NCBI RefSeq assembly: GCF_042726155.1
Contig: NZ_JBHXHV010000001.1
Location: forward strand, 186,001 to 250,000
DNA: 64,000 nt
Direction: 5' to 3'
Source of the DNA: Leucobacter sp042726155
GTDB taxonomy: Bacteria; Actinomycetota; Actinomycetes; Actinomycetales; Microbacteriaceae
Made by a program: the position numbers and the translations under genes. This document shows positions 1 to 6,911 of the stretch, in pieces; positions within the stretch are counted from its first letter, which is position 1, and the number at the start of each line of letters is the position of its first letter. The notes beneath the pieces are model-generated. The model was not told where the DNA came from. It did not search any database and worked only from the letters and a program-made list of their open reading frames with translations.

Positions 1-1211
1 TTCTCGAGCACGGGAACCAGTTGCGTCTGCGCCTCGTTCGGCACGGCGTTTGGCAGTTGCGCGTTTTCGACCGCGTACTGGGTCGCCGGAATCAGATTCG
101 CCGGTACGGGATTGGAATCCTCCAGCCACGAACCATTCTTGAGTCCTTCTGTGCTCGCGGGGATGACACCGTTGGGCTCCGCCTCTTTCATGCCGCCATC
201 TTGTGAATAGAACCACGCCATGAACGCCCACGCGCCCTCTTTGTTGTCAGATTTTTCCGAGATCGACAGGCCGTACGATCCACCGCCAACCGTCGGGTTC
301 CCGTTAATAGTCGGCAGGTTGACGACATCCCAGTCATCGGTGAGGTCGGTGCGATAGCGGGCCACGGCTGGGCGGGTATCAAGGGACATCGCCACCTGTC
401 CCGACGCGAAATAGTTGGTGTCCTGATTGCTGGTCGGGTAGGGCGAGCCCCAGCCCTCGGTGTACGGCGCGAGGATGGTTTCCCATGCCTGCAGACCCTT
501 GTCATTCGCGAACACGAACTTCTTTGCCTCTGGGTCGTAGATTGTCGATCCATACGCCTTCAGGATCGGGTAGTCGACGAACAGCAATCCGCCGGCTGCG
601 GCGGGTGACCTCAGACCCCAATAGGCGCCCTTACCCGCGTCAGTGATTTGCGCCGCCACGCGGTAAAGATCGTCATAGGTCCATTCCTCTGTCGGCAGTT
701 CGGTCACGCCTGCCTTCTCAAACAGCGTCTTGTTGTAAAAGAGCATTGTCGAGTCGGCGCTGACCGGGATGCCAGTCGTCGCACCTGCGGGCCCATCAGC
801 TCTGTACTGGTCGAGGAAGGCGGGAACGAAGGCGTCACCTTCCAGGCCATCCTTGCCTTCATCAAGCCACGGGCCGAGGTCGAAGAGGAGATCATTTGAG
901 ACGAGGGTCTGGTTCAGGCTGTCGTAGTTGAACACGATGTCGGGGAGCGTCGAAGACAACCCCTGGGTGACCAGCTGCTGAATGTAGTCATCCTGCCCAT
1001 CGGGGATGGCCTCGATGGTGACTGGCGAGTCCGGATTCGTTGCGTTGTACACCTTTGCGTATTCTTCAAACTGCGACACCAGGCCCGAGTTCATGCCAAT
1101 TACGACCTCCGAACCGGTGTCTCCGCCGGTATCTGAACCGCATGCCGTCAGTGTTGCGGCAAGGCCGACAATCGCGCCGATTGCCGTTAGTCTCGCCACG
1201 CGAGTTTTCAT
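1..1211 (-). CDS. ABC transporter sugar-binding lipoprotein (C-terminus cut by window edge)
   Basis: Reading the minus strand from the ATG at 1211 gives about 403 residues without a stop before the window edge. The N-terminus has a signal peptide ending in a lipobox (LTAC), then a Gly/Ser/Thr linker, so this is a lipid-anchored extracellular protein. The body looks like a family 1 solute-binding protein: VVIGMNSG at the start of the mature part, a DGQDDYIQQLVTQGLSSTLPD-like stretch split here as 'DDYIQQLV' and 'LPDIVF', then 'MLFYNKTLFEKAG' and 'VAMSLD'. Such proteins deliver mono- or oligosaccharides to an ABC importer. The permease genes would lie left of position 1 and are not visible. A LacI-type operator lies about 90 bases upstream, which fits sugar-controlled expression. 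The actual sugar cannot be told. Confidence 0.88.
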   Translation of the reverse strand, partial: MKTRVARLTAIGAIVGLAATLTACGSDTGGDTGSEVVIGMNSGLVSQFEEYAKVYNATNPDSPVTIEAIPDGQDDYIQQLVTQGLSSTLPDIVFNYDSLNQTLVSNDLLFDLGPWLDEGKDGLEGDAFVPAFLDQYRADGPAGATTGIPVSADSTMLFYNKTLFEKAGVTELPTEEWTYDDLYRVAAQITDAGKGAYWGLRSPAAAGGLLFVDYPILKAYGSTIYDPEAKKFVFANDKGLQAWETILAPYTEGWGSPYPTSNQDTNYFASGQVAMSLDTRPAVARYRTDLTDDWDVVNLPTINGNPTVGGGSYGLSISEKSDNKEGAWAFMAWFYSQDGGMKEAEPNGVIPASTEGLKNGSWLEDSNPVPANLIPATQYAVENAQLPNAVPNEAQTQLVPVLE

Positions 1212-1297
1212 TGTGACCACGTCGTCACGTCCTTCTCTGTTGGGTAAGTGGTTCAGCGGAGCCGGAGAAGACAAGCATCTGCACCCGGAACCTGAAC

Positions 1298-1317
1298 TGA
1301 ATGATACGTTTCATTCA
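1298..1317. promoter_or_regulatory. LacI-family operator upstream of the sugar-binding protein gene
   Basis: TGAATGATACGTTTCATTCA is symmetric at 18 of 20 positions. Its core TGATACGTTTCA is one base from the ideal LacI/GalR-type half-site pair TGAAACGTTTCA with the central CG. It sits about 87 bases upstream of the ATG at 1211 on the minus strand, where a repressor could cover the promoter. The cognate repressor gene is not in the window. Confidence 0.6.
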
Positions 1318-1437
1318 CCGTGAAAGTAAAGCCGTTCTCGAGAATTTGTGAACCCCTCTTGAATGTCGGAGGGGGAGCGTACCCTCGTACTCACAGCCGG
1401 ATGGTCCCGTTCGGCCGCCTATTTCAGGGGGAACATC

Positions 1438-2760
1438 ATGCCCGAGCAGCCGTCCCTGTTCGAGGTCGACGACGTCTCACGGCCACTCGCCGACCGACTT
1501 CGGCCGCGCACTCTGCACGACGTGGTCGGGCAAGAGCATTTGCTCGCAGCCGAGTCGCCGATCGGTCGGATGGTCGATGCGCAGCGGCTCGTCTCGATGG
1601 TGCTGTGGGGCCCACCCGGGTGCGGCAAGACGACGATCGCGCGGCTGCTCGCCGAGCAAACGAACCTCGCCTTCGAACCGCTGTCGGCAACCTTCTCTGG
1701 CGTCGCCGACCTGCGCAAGGTCTTCAAGGCTGCGCAACACCGGCGCGAGCTTGGCCAGGGCACACTGCTCTTTGTCGATGAGATTCACCGATTCAACCGC
1801 GCACAGCAAGACTCCTTCCTGCCCTACGTCGAAGACGGCACCATCGTGCTCGTCGGCGCGACGACCGAGAATCCCAGCTTCGAACTCAACGGCGCGCTGC
1901 TCTCGCGCTGCCAGGTGTTCGTACTGAAGCGGCTTGATGACGCCGCGCTCGGCACCCTCATCACTCGCGCCGAGGCGCTGCTCGATCGCCCGCTCCCGCT
2001 GACCGATGACGCCCGGCAGGCGCTCATCGCGATGGCCGACGGTGACGGCCGGTACCTACTGAACATGATCGAGCAGGTGCAGGCCTTGCCCGCGCCCGTC
2101 GACCCGGCAACTCTTGCCGCGGCAGTGCAGAAGCGAGCACCGCTGTACGACAAGTCGCAGGAGGGCCATTACAACCTCATCTCTGCACTGCACAAATCAA
2201 TGCGCGGCTCAGACCCCGACGCCGCCCTGTACTGGTTGGCACGCATGCTGGGTGGAGGCGAAGATCCGCTGTTCATTGCGCGCCGGATCACGCGCTTCGC
2301 GACCGAAGATATCGGTATGGCCGACCCGCACGCCGTGCAGCAGGCACTGGCCGCTTGGGACGTCTACGAACGCCTCGGCTCCCCCGAGGGAGAACTCGCA
2401 ATCGCCCAGGCGGTCGTCTATCTCGCGACAGCACCGAAATCGATCGGTGTCTATCGCGGCTTCAACCGAGCGCGCGCCGCGGCGAAGCGAACCGGATCGT
2501 TGATGCCCCCGGCCCACATTTTGAATGCGCCCACTCGCCTGATGAAAGACCTCGGCTACGGCGACGGCTACCAGTACGACCCCGACACAGAAACAGGTTT
2601 CTCGGGCGCGAACTACTTCCCGGATGGCCTCCCCCGCGAGACCTACTATGAGCCCACGACCGGCGGCTACGAACGGTCCATCACCGAGCGCTTGCGCCAC
2701 TGGGCGCAACTGCGAGACGACGGAACCGAAGGTCGCGCAGAGGGCGCGGCACGCGGTTAA
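1438..2760 (+). CDS. rarA: Replication-associated recombination protein A (RarA/MgsA AAA+ ATPase)
   Basis: A 440-residue AAA+ ATPase of the clamp-loader-like RarA/MgsA/WRNIP1 family, which acts at stalled replication forks. The Walker A motif GPPGCGKTT is at residues 58-66, Walker B LLFVDEIHRFN at 110-120, sensor 1 GATTENPSFELN at 140-151, and the arginine finger in LLSRC near 157. The C-terminal MgsA part carries the hallmark 'ANYFPDGL' and 'YYEPT'. Length is normal. The ATG at 1438 was chosen because AGGGGG (1426-1431) sits 6 bases upstream; the reading frame stays open to 1363. It stands alone, convergent with the sigma factor gene and separated from it by 21 bases. Confidence 0.97.
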   Translation: MPEQPSLFEVDDVSRPLADRLRPRTLHDVVGQEHLLAAESPIGRMVDAQRLVSMVLWGPPGCGKTTIARLLAEQTNLAFEPLSATFSGVADLRKVFKAAQHRRELGQGTLLFVDEIHRFNRAQQDSFLPYVEDGTIVLVGATTENPSFELNGALLSRCQVFVLKRLDDAALGTLITRAEALLDRPLPLTDDARQALIAMADGDGRYLLNMIEQVQALPAPVDPATLAAAVQKRAPLYDKSQEGHYNLISALHKSMRGSDPDAALYWLARMLGGGEDPLFIARRITRFATEDIGMADPHAVQQALAAWDVYERLGSPEGELAIAQAVVYLATAPKSIGVYRGFNRARAAAKRTGSLMPPAHILNAPTRLMKDLGYGDGYQYDPDTETGFSGANYFPDGLPRETYYEPTTGGYERSITERLRHWAQLRDDGTEGRAEGAARG

Positions 2761-2781
2761 CCCGCTCCGTGCGAGCGAAAT

Positions 2782-3342
2782 TCAGGAGTTCGAGGCGATC
2801 CACGCCTTCCGAAACCCGGCGCGAGCACGTTTAAGAAGTGCCGAGGTCGCGTTCTCACTGATTCCCAGCCGGGCGCTGAGTTCATGAACGGGCCGATCTT
2901 CGACTTCGCAGTACCACAGCACTTCCTGCCATCGCGCGGGGAGAGACGAAAACACCGAGAGCGCAGCCGTGTTGAAGAGAATCTCACCAGCGATGTCTTG
3001 CTGCGTATATCCGAGAGCTTCAAACACGTGATCCTCGGCGACATCCACCTCGTCGGTACTTCGTTTTCTCCACATGTTGATCGCGACGTTGCGCGCCGTC
3101 ATGATCACGTAGGCGCGAAATGCAGTTTGTGGGCCCTGGCCGCCCTTGATTTTGCTCAAGACTCGCAGAAAGGCCTCCTGCGCCACGTCGTCAGGGTCGA
3201 GACCGGTAAACGACTGGGTCGCCGCGAGGACAGCTTGTGAGTGACGCCTCCAGAGCTCACCGAACGCATCACTGCACCCGGCTTTGGCGAATTCCAAAAG
3301 CTCTCGATCTGACGCCCCAGAGAGGCCAGCGCGTTCCTTCAT
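2782..3342 (-). CDS. ECF-type sigma-70 family RNA polymerase sigma factor
   Basis: About 186 residues with the two-domain ECF layout: region 2 at roughly 27-95 (DDVAQEAFLRVL at 51-62, then the AYVIMTARNVAINMWRK helix contacting the -10 element) and region 4 at roughly 130-182 (PARWQEVLWYCEVED, then the HTH with LGISENATSALLKRAR). No anti-sigma factor or zinc-binding partner lies next to it, unlike most ECF loci. The next gene upstream, a GlcNAc transferase, points the same way with a 97-base gap. I use the ATG at 3342. A GTG at 3408 in the same frame would add 22 poorly conserved-looking residues; neither start has a clear ribosome-binding site. Confidence 0.85.
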   Translation of the reverse strand: MKERAGLSGASDRELLEFAKAGCSDAFGELWRRHSQAVLAATQSFTGLDPDDVAQEAFLRVLSKIKGGQGPQTAFRAYVIMTARNVAINMWRKRSTDEVDVAEDHVFEALGYTQQDIAGEILFNTAALSVFSSLPARWQEVLWYCEVEDRPVHELSARLGISENATSALLKRARAGFRKAWIASNS

Positions 3343-3439
3343 CGTGTATGAATTTCGCTCGACTGATTTAGCAACGTTGGTTAAATGGATCGTTGAAAAT
3401 TGGCGCACCTGTGAGCGGTGCCCCGGGCATGATTCCCAA

Positions 3440-4363
3440 TTACGAGGCCGCTAATTTCGCGAGTGTGTCGTGAGGTCCGAAAATTTCGCAGTCGCGAAAG
3501 CCCTCAGAGAATGCGTTGAACTCGCGCTTGGTACGCGACGACCCCAGGTGCCGATCGTTCCCCAGGTCAAGCAGGTCCATCAATATCGCGATATTCGCGT
3601 CGTAGAGCCTTTGGAAGCGCGGTCTCAGGATCGGGTCTTCTTGCAGATTTTTCGACCAGTATTCGACGTGCATCCACTTGTGCCGCTCGTATAGATGAAA
3701 GATGGTGACCTTCGATGGCGCATATACGTTGTAGCCCGCGCAAAATAATCGAATAGAGTGCGCCATCTCGTCGCCGTAAAAGACGATGTCGTTATTGGGT
3801 ACATCGATGCAGACTTCTCCCCGACTGAACTGCATTCCCCCTGCGACAATCAGCGTTCGTGCCAGCGGCGCAACATTGCTGCCGCTTCGAAGCGACGGGA
3901 TGCCCTCAGCGTCCACGTGTGCCGCGATGATCTTGTGAGGCATCGTGGAGCTGTACACCTCTGCGCCCGCCGCAAAGTGGTACGTGGCTGGGTAGCAGGA
4001 GATGACGCCCCTGGGGTCGTCGGTGCGTTCCAGATCACTCATGAAGCGGTTGTCCCATCCGCGGAGAAATCGCATGTGCGAGTCAAGCTGGAGTGTGAAT
4101 TCTTGCCCTCTCCACATTGCGTCGCACATGTTTCGCGCCCAACCGAGACCCAAGGATTGAGACCAGTGCACTTCGGTCACAGTGAAGCGCGGATCAGCGT
4201 GAAAGATTGCGAGCTGATCTCGGGTTTCATCCCCCACCTGGTTCACAATCGCGAACTCAACCCGTTCTGGGTGGTCTGCTGCGGCGAGAGCCGAGGCAAT
4301 GGTTTTTATGAGCTCGGGGTCCCGATAGGACACGATCTTGATCAGAATTTTTTGGTTCGTCAT
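3440..4363 (-). CDS. Skp1-type GlcNAc transferase family glycosyltransferase
   Basis: 307 residues resembling the GlcNAc family (Pfam GlcNAc, the fold of Dictyostelium Skp1 hydroxyproline GlcNAc-transferase): N-terminal IKIVSYRDPELIKTI, a D-x-H metal-binding motif in LQLDSHMRF (DSH at 94-96), GGMQFSRG at 175-182, FYGDE at 195-199 and FHLYER at 222-227. Members transfer a sugar from a nucleotide sugar to a protein or glycan acceptor. No signal peptide or membrane segment is seen, so it acts in the cytoplasm. It lies directly downstream of a Thr/Pro-rich surface protein gene, an obvious but unproven substrate. The ATG at 4363 gives the MTNQKILIKI start; an ATG at 4438 in the same frame would run through the hairpin at 4404-4436 and is unlikely. 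The bacterial acceptor is unknown. Confidence 0.8.
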   Translation of the reverse strand: MTNQKILIKIVSYRDPELIKTIASALAAADHPERVEFAIVNQVGDETRDQLAIFHADPRFTVTEVHWSQSLGLGWARNMCDAMWRGQEFTLQLDSHMRFLRGWDNRFMSDLERTDDPRGVISCYPATYHFAAGAEVYSSTMPHKIIAAHVDAEGIPSLRSGSNVAPLARTLIVAGGMQFSRGEVCIDVPNNDIVFYGDEMAHSIRLFCAGYNVYAPSKVTIFHLYERHKWMHVEYWSKNLQEDPILRPRFQRLYDANIAILMDLLDLGNDRHLGSSRTKREFNAFSEGFRDCEIFGPHDTLAKLAAS

Positions 4364-4403
4364 GGTAATACCTGGCACCGAAGTTCCCGCGATGTTGGTG
4401 AGT

Positions 4404-4436
4404 GCCGGAGCAGCGAGCCCACGGCGCTGCTCCGGC
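4404..4436 (-). terminator. Hairpin between surface-protein and glycosyltransferase genes
   Basis: Two perfect 12-base arms (GCCGGAGCAGCG and CGCTGCTCCGGC) flank a 9-base loop. The hairpin begins 11 bases after the stop of the LAHTG protein gene and lies upstream of the glycosyltransferase start. There is no U-run after it on the minus strand, so it could be an attenuator or an mRNA-stabilising hairpin that sets a high ratio of surface protein to enzyme, rather than a full terminator. Confidence 0.6.
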
Positions 4437-4447
4437 AAATGACGTGG

Positions 4448-5392
4448 TTAGATCTGGCTCTGGCGGAACTTTCGACGCAGAGCAATGAGTCCCGCGCCCA
4501 CAGCGGTCAGACCGACAGCGGCGCCGGCAGCGGCAGCGGTGTGGTCTTCCGCGCCAGTGTGAGCGAGCGCGGCAGTTTTCGCGCCTGTCGCAACGACGGG
4601 TGCAGTGGCTGGTGCCGGAGCAGGAACGGTTGGCTGTTCCGGCGTTTGCACGGCGGGCTGTTCCGGGTCCTGGGGCACCTCAGTGCCGCCGGGAACCTCA
4701 GGCTCAGTGGGATTCTCGGGTGTGACGGGCGTCTCGGGGACGGTGATGGCTACTTCGTGGTTGAAGCAGTTCCCGATTGCGTCCATGACCTGCACCTCAG
4801 AGGCGAGCACCGGCACGTCCGCGGTTTCATCTGACTCGGCGGCGACAGATTCTGTTTCGGCCGATTCGACAACTGTCTCCTCCCCACTTACGGAGGGCAT
4901 AATCTCTTCAATGGGCGGCACGACGGTAGGGTCCGTAGGTCGCGTAGGTCGCGTAGGTCGCGTCGGAACCTGCCCGTATACGCAGCCTTCGGACTCCAGC
5001 ACAGCGTCACCAACCGCGTCAACGAGAACCGAGTAGGTGTAGACGAACATGCCCGAATCGTCGAGATATCCGCTCACCGTGATGTTGTCCATGCTGATGC
5101 TCGTTGACATCGCGCTATATCCCGGCGCTGGGGTGATAGCGGTCACCGCGGGTGCAGCGGTGTTGTCCGCGTACCCCGCGATGCGATCCTGAGCGTTGAA
5201 ATAGGTGCCTGCCGGGCCGCTGATGGTGACCGTGAACTCGACCGTGTCTCCCACAAGGGTGCTGTCGACGGAACTGGTCTTCTCAATCGTGAGCGACGCG
5301 GCGGCTATTGCGGCGGTTGGCACGGCCGAGCAGGCCGCCGCCGCAGCCATCACTGTGCCGAATACAGCCGCGCCTATCTTCTTCTTGCCCAT
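4448..5392 (-). CDS. Sortase-anchored surface protein with LAHTG motif
   Basis: 314 residues. A positively charged start (MGKKK) and Ala-rich hydrophobic core form a signal peptide, cleaved around residues 30-33. Residues about 34-135 look like a beta-sandwich adhesin domain of the DUF11 kind (SLTIEKTSS, DTVEFTVTI). A Thr/Pro stalk follows with PTRPTRPTRPTDP at 143-155, an acidic patch, then VPETPVTPENPTEP and PEQPTVPAPAPA. The C-terminus is a cell-wall sorting signal: LAHTG at 276-280, a hydrophobic segment, and an RRKFR tail. LAxTG is the class E sortase type, and such a sortase is encoded at 29.3-30.1 kb. The ATG at 5392 has AGAGGT 9 bases upstream; a GTG at 5404 overlaps that site. Only two cysteines lie in the mature protein (137 and 209). 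Confidence 0.85.
   Translation of the reverse strand: MGKKKIGAAVFGTVMAAAAACSAVPTAAIAAASLTIEKTSSVDSTLVGDTVEFTVTISGPAGTYFNAQDRIAGYADNTAAPAVTAITPAPGYSAMSTSISMDNITVSGYLDDSGMFVYTYSVLVDAVGDAVLESEGCVYGQVPTRPTRPTRPTDPTVVPPIEEIMPSVSGEETVVESAETESVAAESDETADVPVLASEVQVMDAIGNCFNHEVAITVPETPVTPENPTEPEVPGGTEVPQDPEQPAVQTPEQPTVPAPAPATAPVVATGAKTAALAHTGAEDHTAAAAGAAVGLTAVGAGLIALRRKFRQSQI
4934..4960 (-). repeat. Three tandem copies of a 9-base unit in the surface-protein stalk
   Basis: CGTAGGTCG occurs three times head to tail. On the coding strand each copy encodes a three-residue Thr-Arg-Pro step, so gain or loss of units would keep the frame and only change stalk length. Confidence 0.8.
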
Positions 5393-5625
5393 TTTCCACT
5401 TCACCTCTCGTGGAGCGCTCGAGAATGCACTCGTAACTATGTAGACAAGATGAGCACCACAAAAATGACGGACTGCATCCAGATATTTTTAGAGATTTCC
5501 ATGCAGGGGAATTTTGTTTTCACATTTTTGATACGCGCCAGGCATAACAGCACCGTGGTTCGCTGCGCTCTCACGAAAGGTCTCCGATACTGTGAGGGCA
5601 CGACAACACGCATGGGAGTCTCACA

Positions 5626-6258
5626 GTGTCAAACATTTTGATTCACGACGTAGGCATGGGGATGGGGAACTACCTCAAGACCCGTCCCGATATTTTTCGG
5701 CCGGAGCGGTCGCCGCGACGAACGATTTTCTGGATCATCGTGATGTCTGTTGGCGTCGCAATTGCGATCACCGCGATCGTGAATCCCGAAGCGTTCGTTC
5801 GGGGCGGCCGCGAGAGTGTCGGTGTGCGAGGTGGTCTCGGGATGATCATCGCGCCGGTTGTCTTTATTGGTCTCGGCGTCACGGGAATTATCATGTGGTC
5901 TCGCCGTTGGCGCACGCCACAGGGCGGAAAAATGAGCCACGCGATCACGGTGTCGTTTGCTGCTGTCGATCCCGATCTCGTGTGGTCGGTCATCGAAAAC
6001 GCGACGAGCGCCACCGATCCTGCGCTCACTGCCCTGCTCAGCGCGAGCCACAATTCCCCTGCCCAACCAGGATCTTGGTCGCTGGAAGTCATGCACGCTC
6101 CTGACGACCGGATCGCGGTCGCGATGGTCACGAGACAGGTGCAAAAGAAGCCCGGTGATCCAAATGGCGGTGTGCGGAGCCAGTTGGAACGTGAACCCGT
6201 AATCCGTCGCGACGAGCAGTTCATCAACTTCCGCGAGGCACTCGATGCTGTGCGGTGA
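5626..6258 (+). CDS. Hypothetical two-span membrane protein
   Basis: 210 residues of unknown function. Two hydrophobic segments (about 34-53, IFWIIVMSVGVAIAITAIV, and about 72-92, GMIIAPVVFIGLGVTGIIMW) are followed by a roughly 115-residue soluble domain with no motif I recognise. The GTG at 5626 has GGGAG about 8 bases upstream. It is divergent from the surface protein gene across a 233-base AT-richer gap and lies upstream of the DUF892 gene, with no obvious functional link to either. Confidence 0.65.
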   Translation: MSNILIHDVGMGMGNYLKTRPDIFRPERSPRRTIFWIIVMSVGVAIAITAIVNPEAFVRGGRESVGVRGGLGMIIAPVVFIGLGVTGIIMWSRRWRTPQGGKMSHAITVSFAAVDPDLVWSVIENATSATDPALTALLSASHNSPAQPGSWSLEVMHAPDDRIAVAMVTRQVQKKPGDPNGGVRSQLEREPVIRRDEQFINFREALDAVR

Positions 6259-6373
6259 GGAAGCCTAGTCTCACGAAACCATCATCATCTGCAAGCCCCT
6301 GGACCTCGGGTCGGAACCTTTTCAGAATGAGTGCCACGTCAGTTCCAAGTACCCGAACTAGGGAGTGAAAGAC

Positions 6374-6856
6374 ATGGCCCAGCAGCAGATCAGTACGCCC
6401 GAAGACCTTATCCATTACCAGGTCCGCAGTGCGCTCACGATGGAGCAGCACTCGCTCGAAGCTCTCGACGAGCTTCACGCCGCTGCGAAGGACGCGAAGA
6501 TCAAAAAGCTCTTCTCCCACCACGCGGACGAGACCCGCGAGCAGATCGCCAATTTGACTCAGGTCTTCAAGGAACTGGGATTCGACGAGTCAAGTGCGCC
6601 CTCGCCGGCGACCACCGGCATCAAGAATCAGGCCGCTGCCCTGCTTGAAAAAGCAGAACCCAAGCTCCACAACCAGATCGCCCTCATGAGTGCACTCGGA
6701 AACGAGCACTTCGAGATCGCTGCCTACTCCGGGCTAATTCTGCAAGCGACCACCCTCGGCGCGAGCGGTGCGGCAAAACTCCTGCAGGAGAACCTCGACC
6801 AAGAGCAACACACGAGCGAGGAGCTGCTGAGCGCACTTCAGGAGTATCTGGCTTAG
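6374..6856 (+). CDS. Ferritin-like DUF892 family protein (YciF-like)
   Basis: 160 residues, all helical, with the DUF892/YciF layout: ISTPEDLIHYQVRSALTMEQHSLEALDEL, then FSHHADETREQI, then HFEIAAYSGL and a final EQHTSEELL helix. The Glu/His residues in ExxH-like positions match the ferritin-like di-metal four-helix bundle. Related proteins are linked to general stress responses in enterobacteria. The ATG at 6374 has AGGGAG at 6360-6365; the GTG at 6365 in the same frame overlaps that site and is less likely. It is convergent with the Hsp90-like gene. Confidence 0.85.
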   Translation: MAQQQISTPEDLIHYQVRSALTMEQHSLEALDELHAAAKDAKIKKLFSHHADETREQIANLTQVFKELGFDESSAPSPATTGIKNQAAALLEKAEPKLHNQIALMSALGNEHFEIAAYSGLILQATTLGASGAAKLLQENLDQEQHTSEELLSALQEYLA

Positions 6857-6911
6857 GTCTCGGCGAAAGGGACTATTGCGGCCCAGATCGAGAGCGGGCC
6901 TGAGCGTCGGT

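Noticed and set aside
1363..1437. Upstream extension of rarA
   Set aside because: A good ribosome-binding site and the conserved start lie at 1438.
3758..4834. Plus-strand open frame (358 residues) across the glycosyltransferase and surface-protein genes
   Set aside because: It crosses two genes and their hairpin on the opposite strand and has no coherent domain.
5405..5625. ECF-type promoter upstream of the surface protein gene
   Set aside because: I looked for a GGAAC-N16-CGTC type pair; GGAA and CGTC occur but at the wrong spacing, so I do not claim it.
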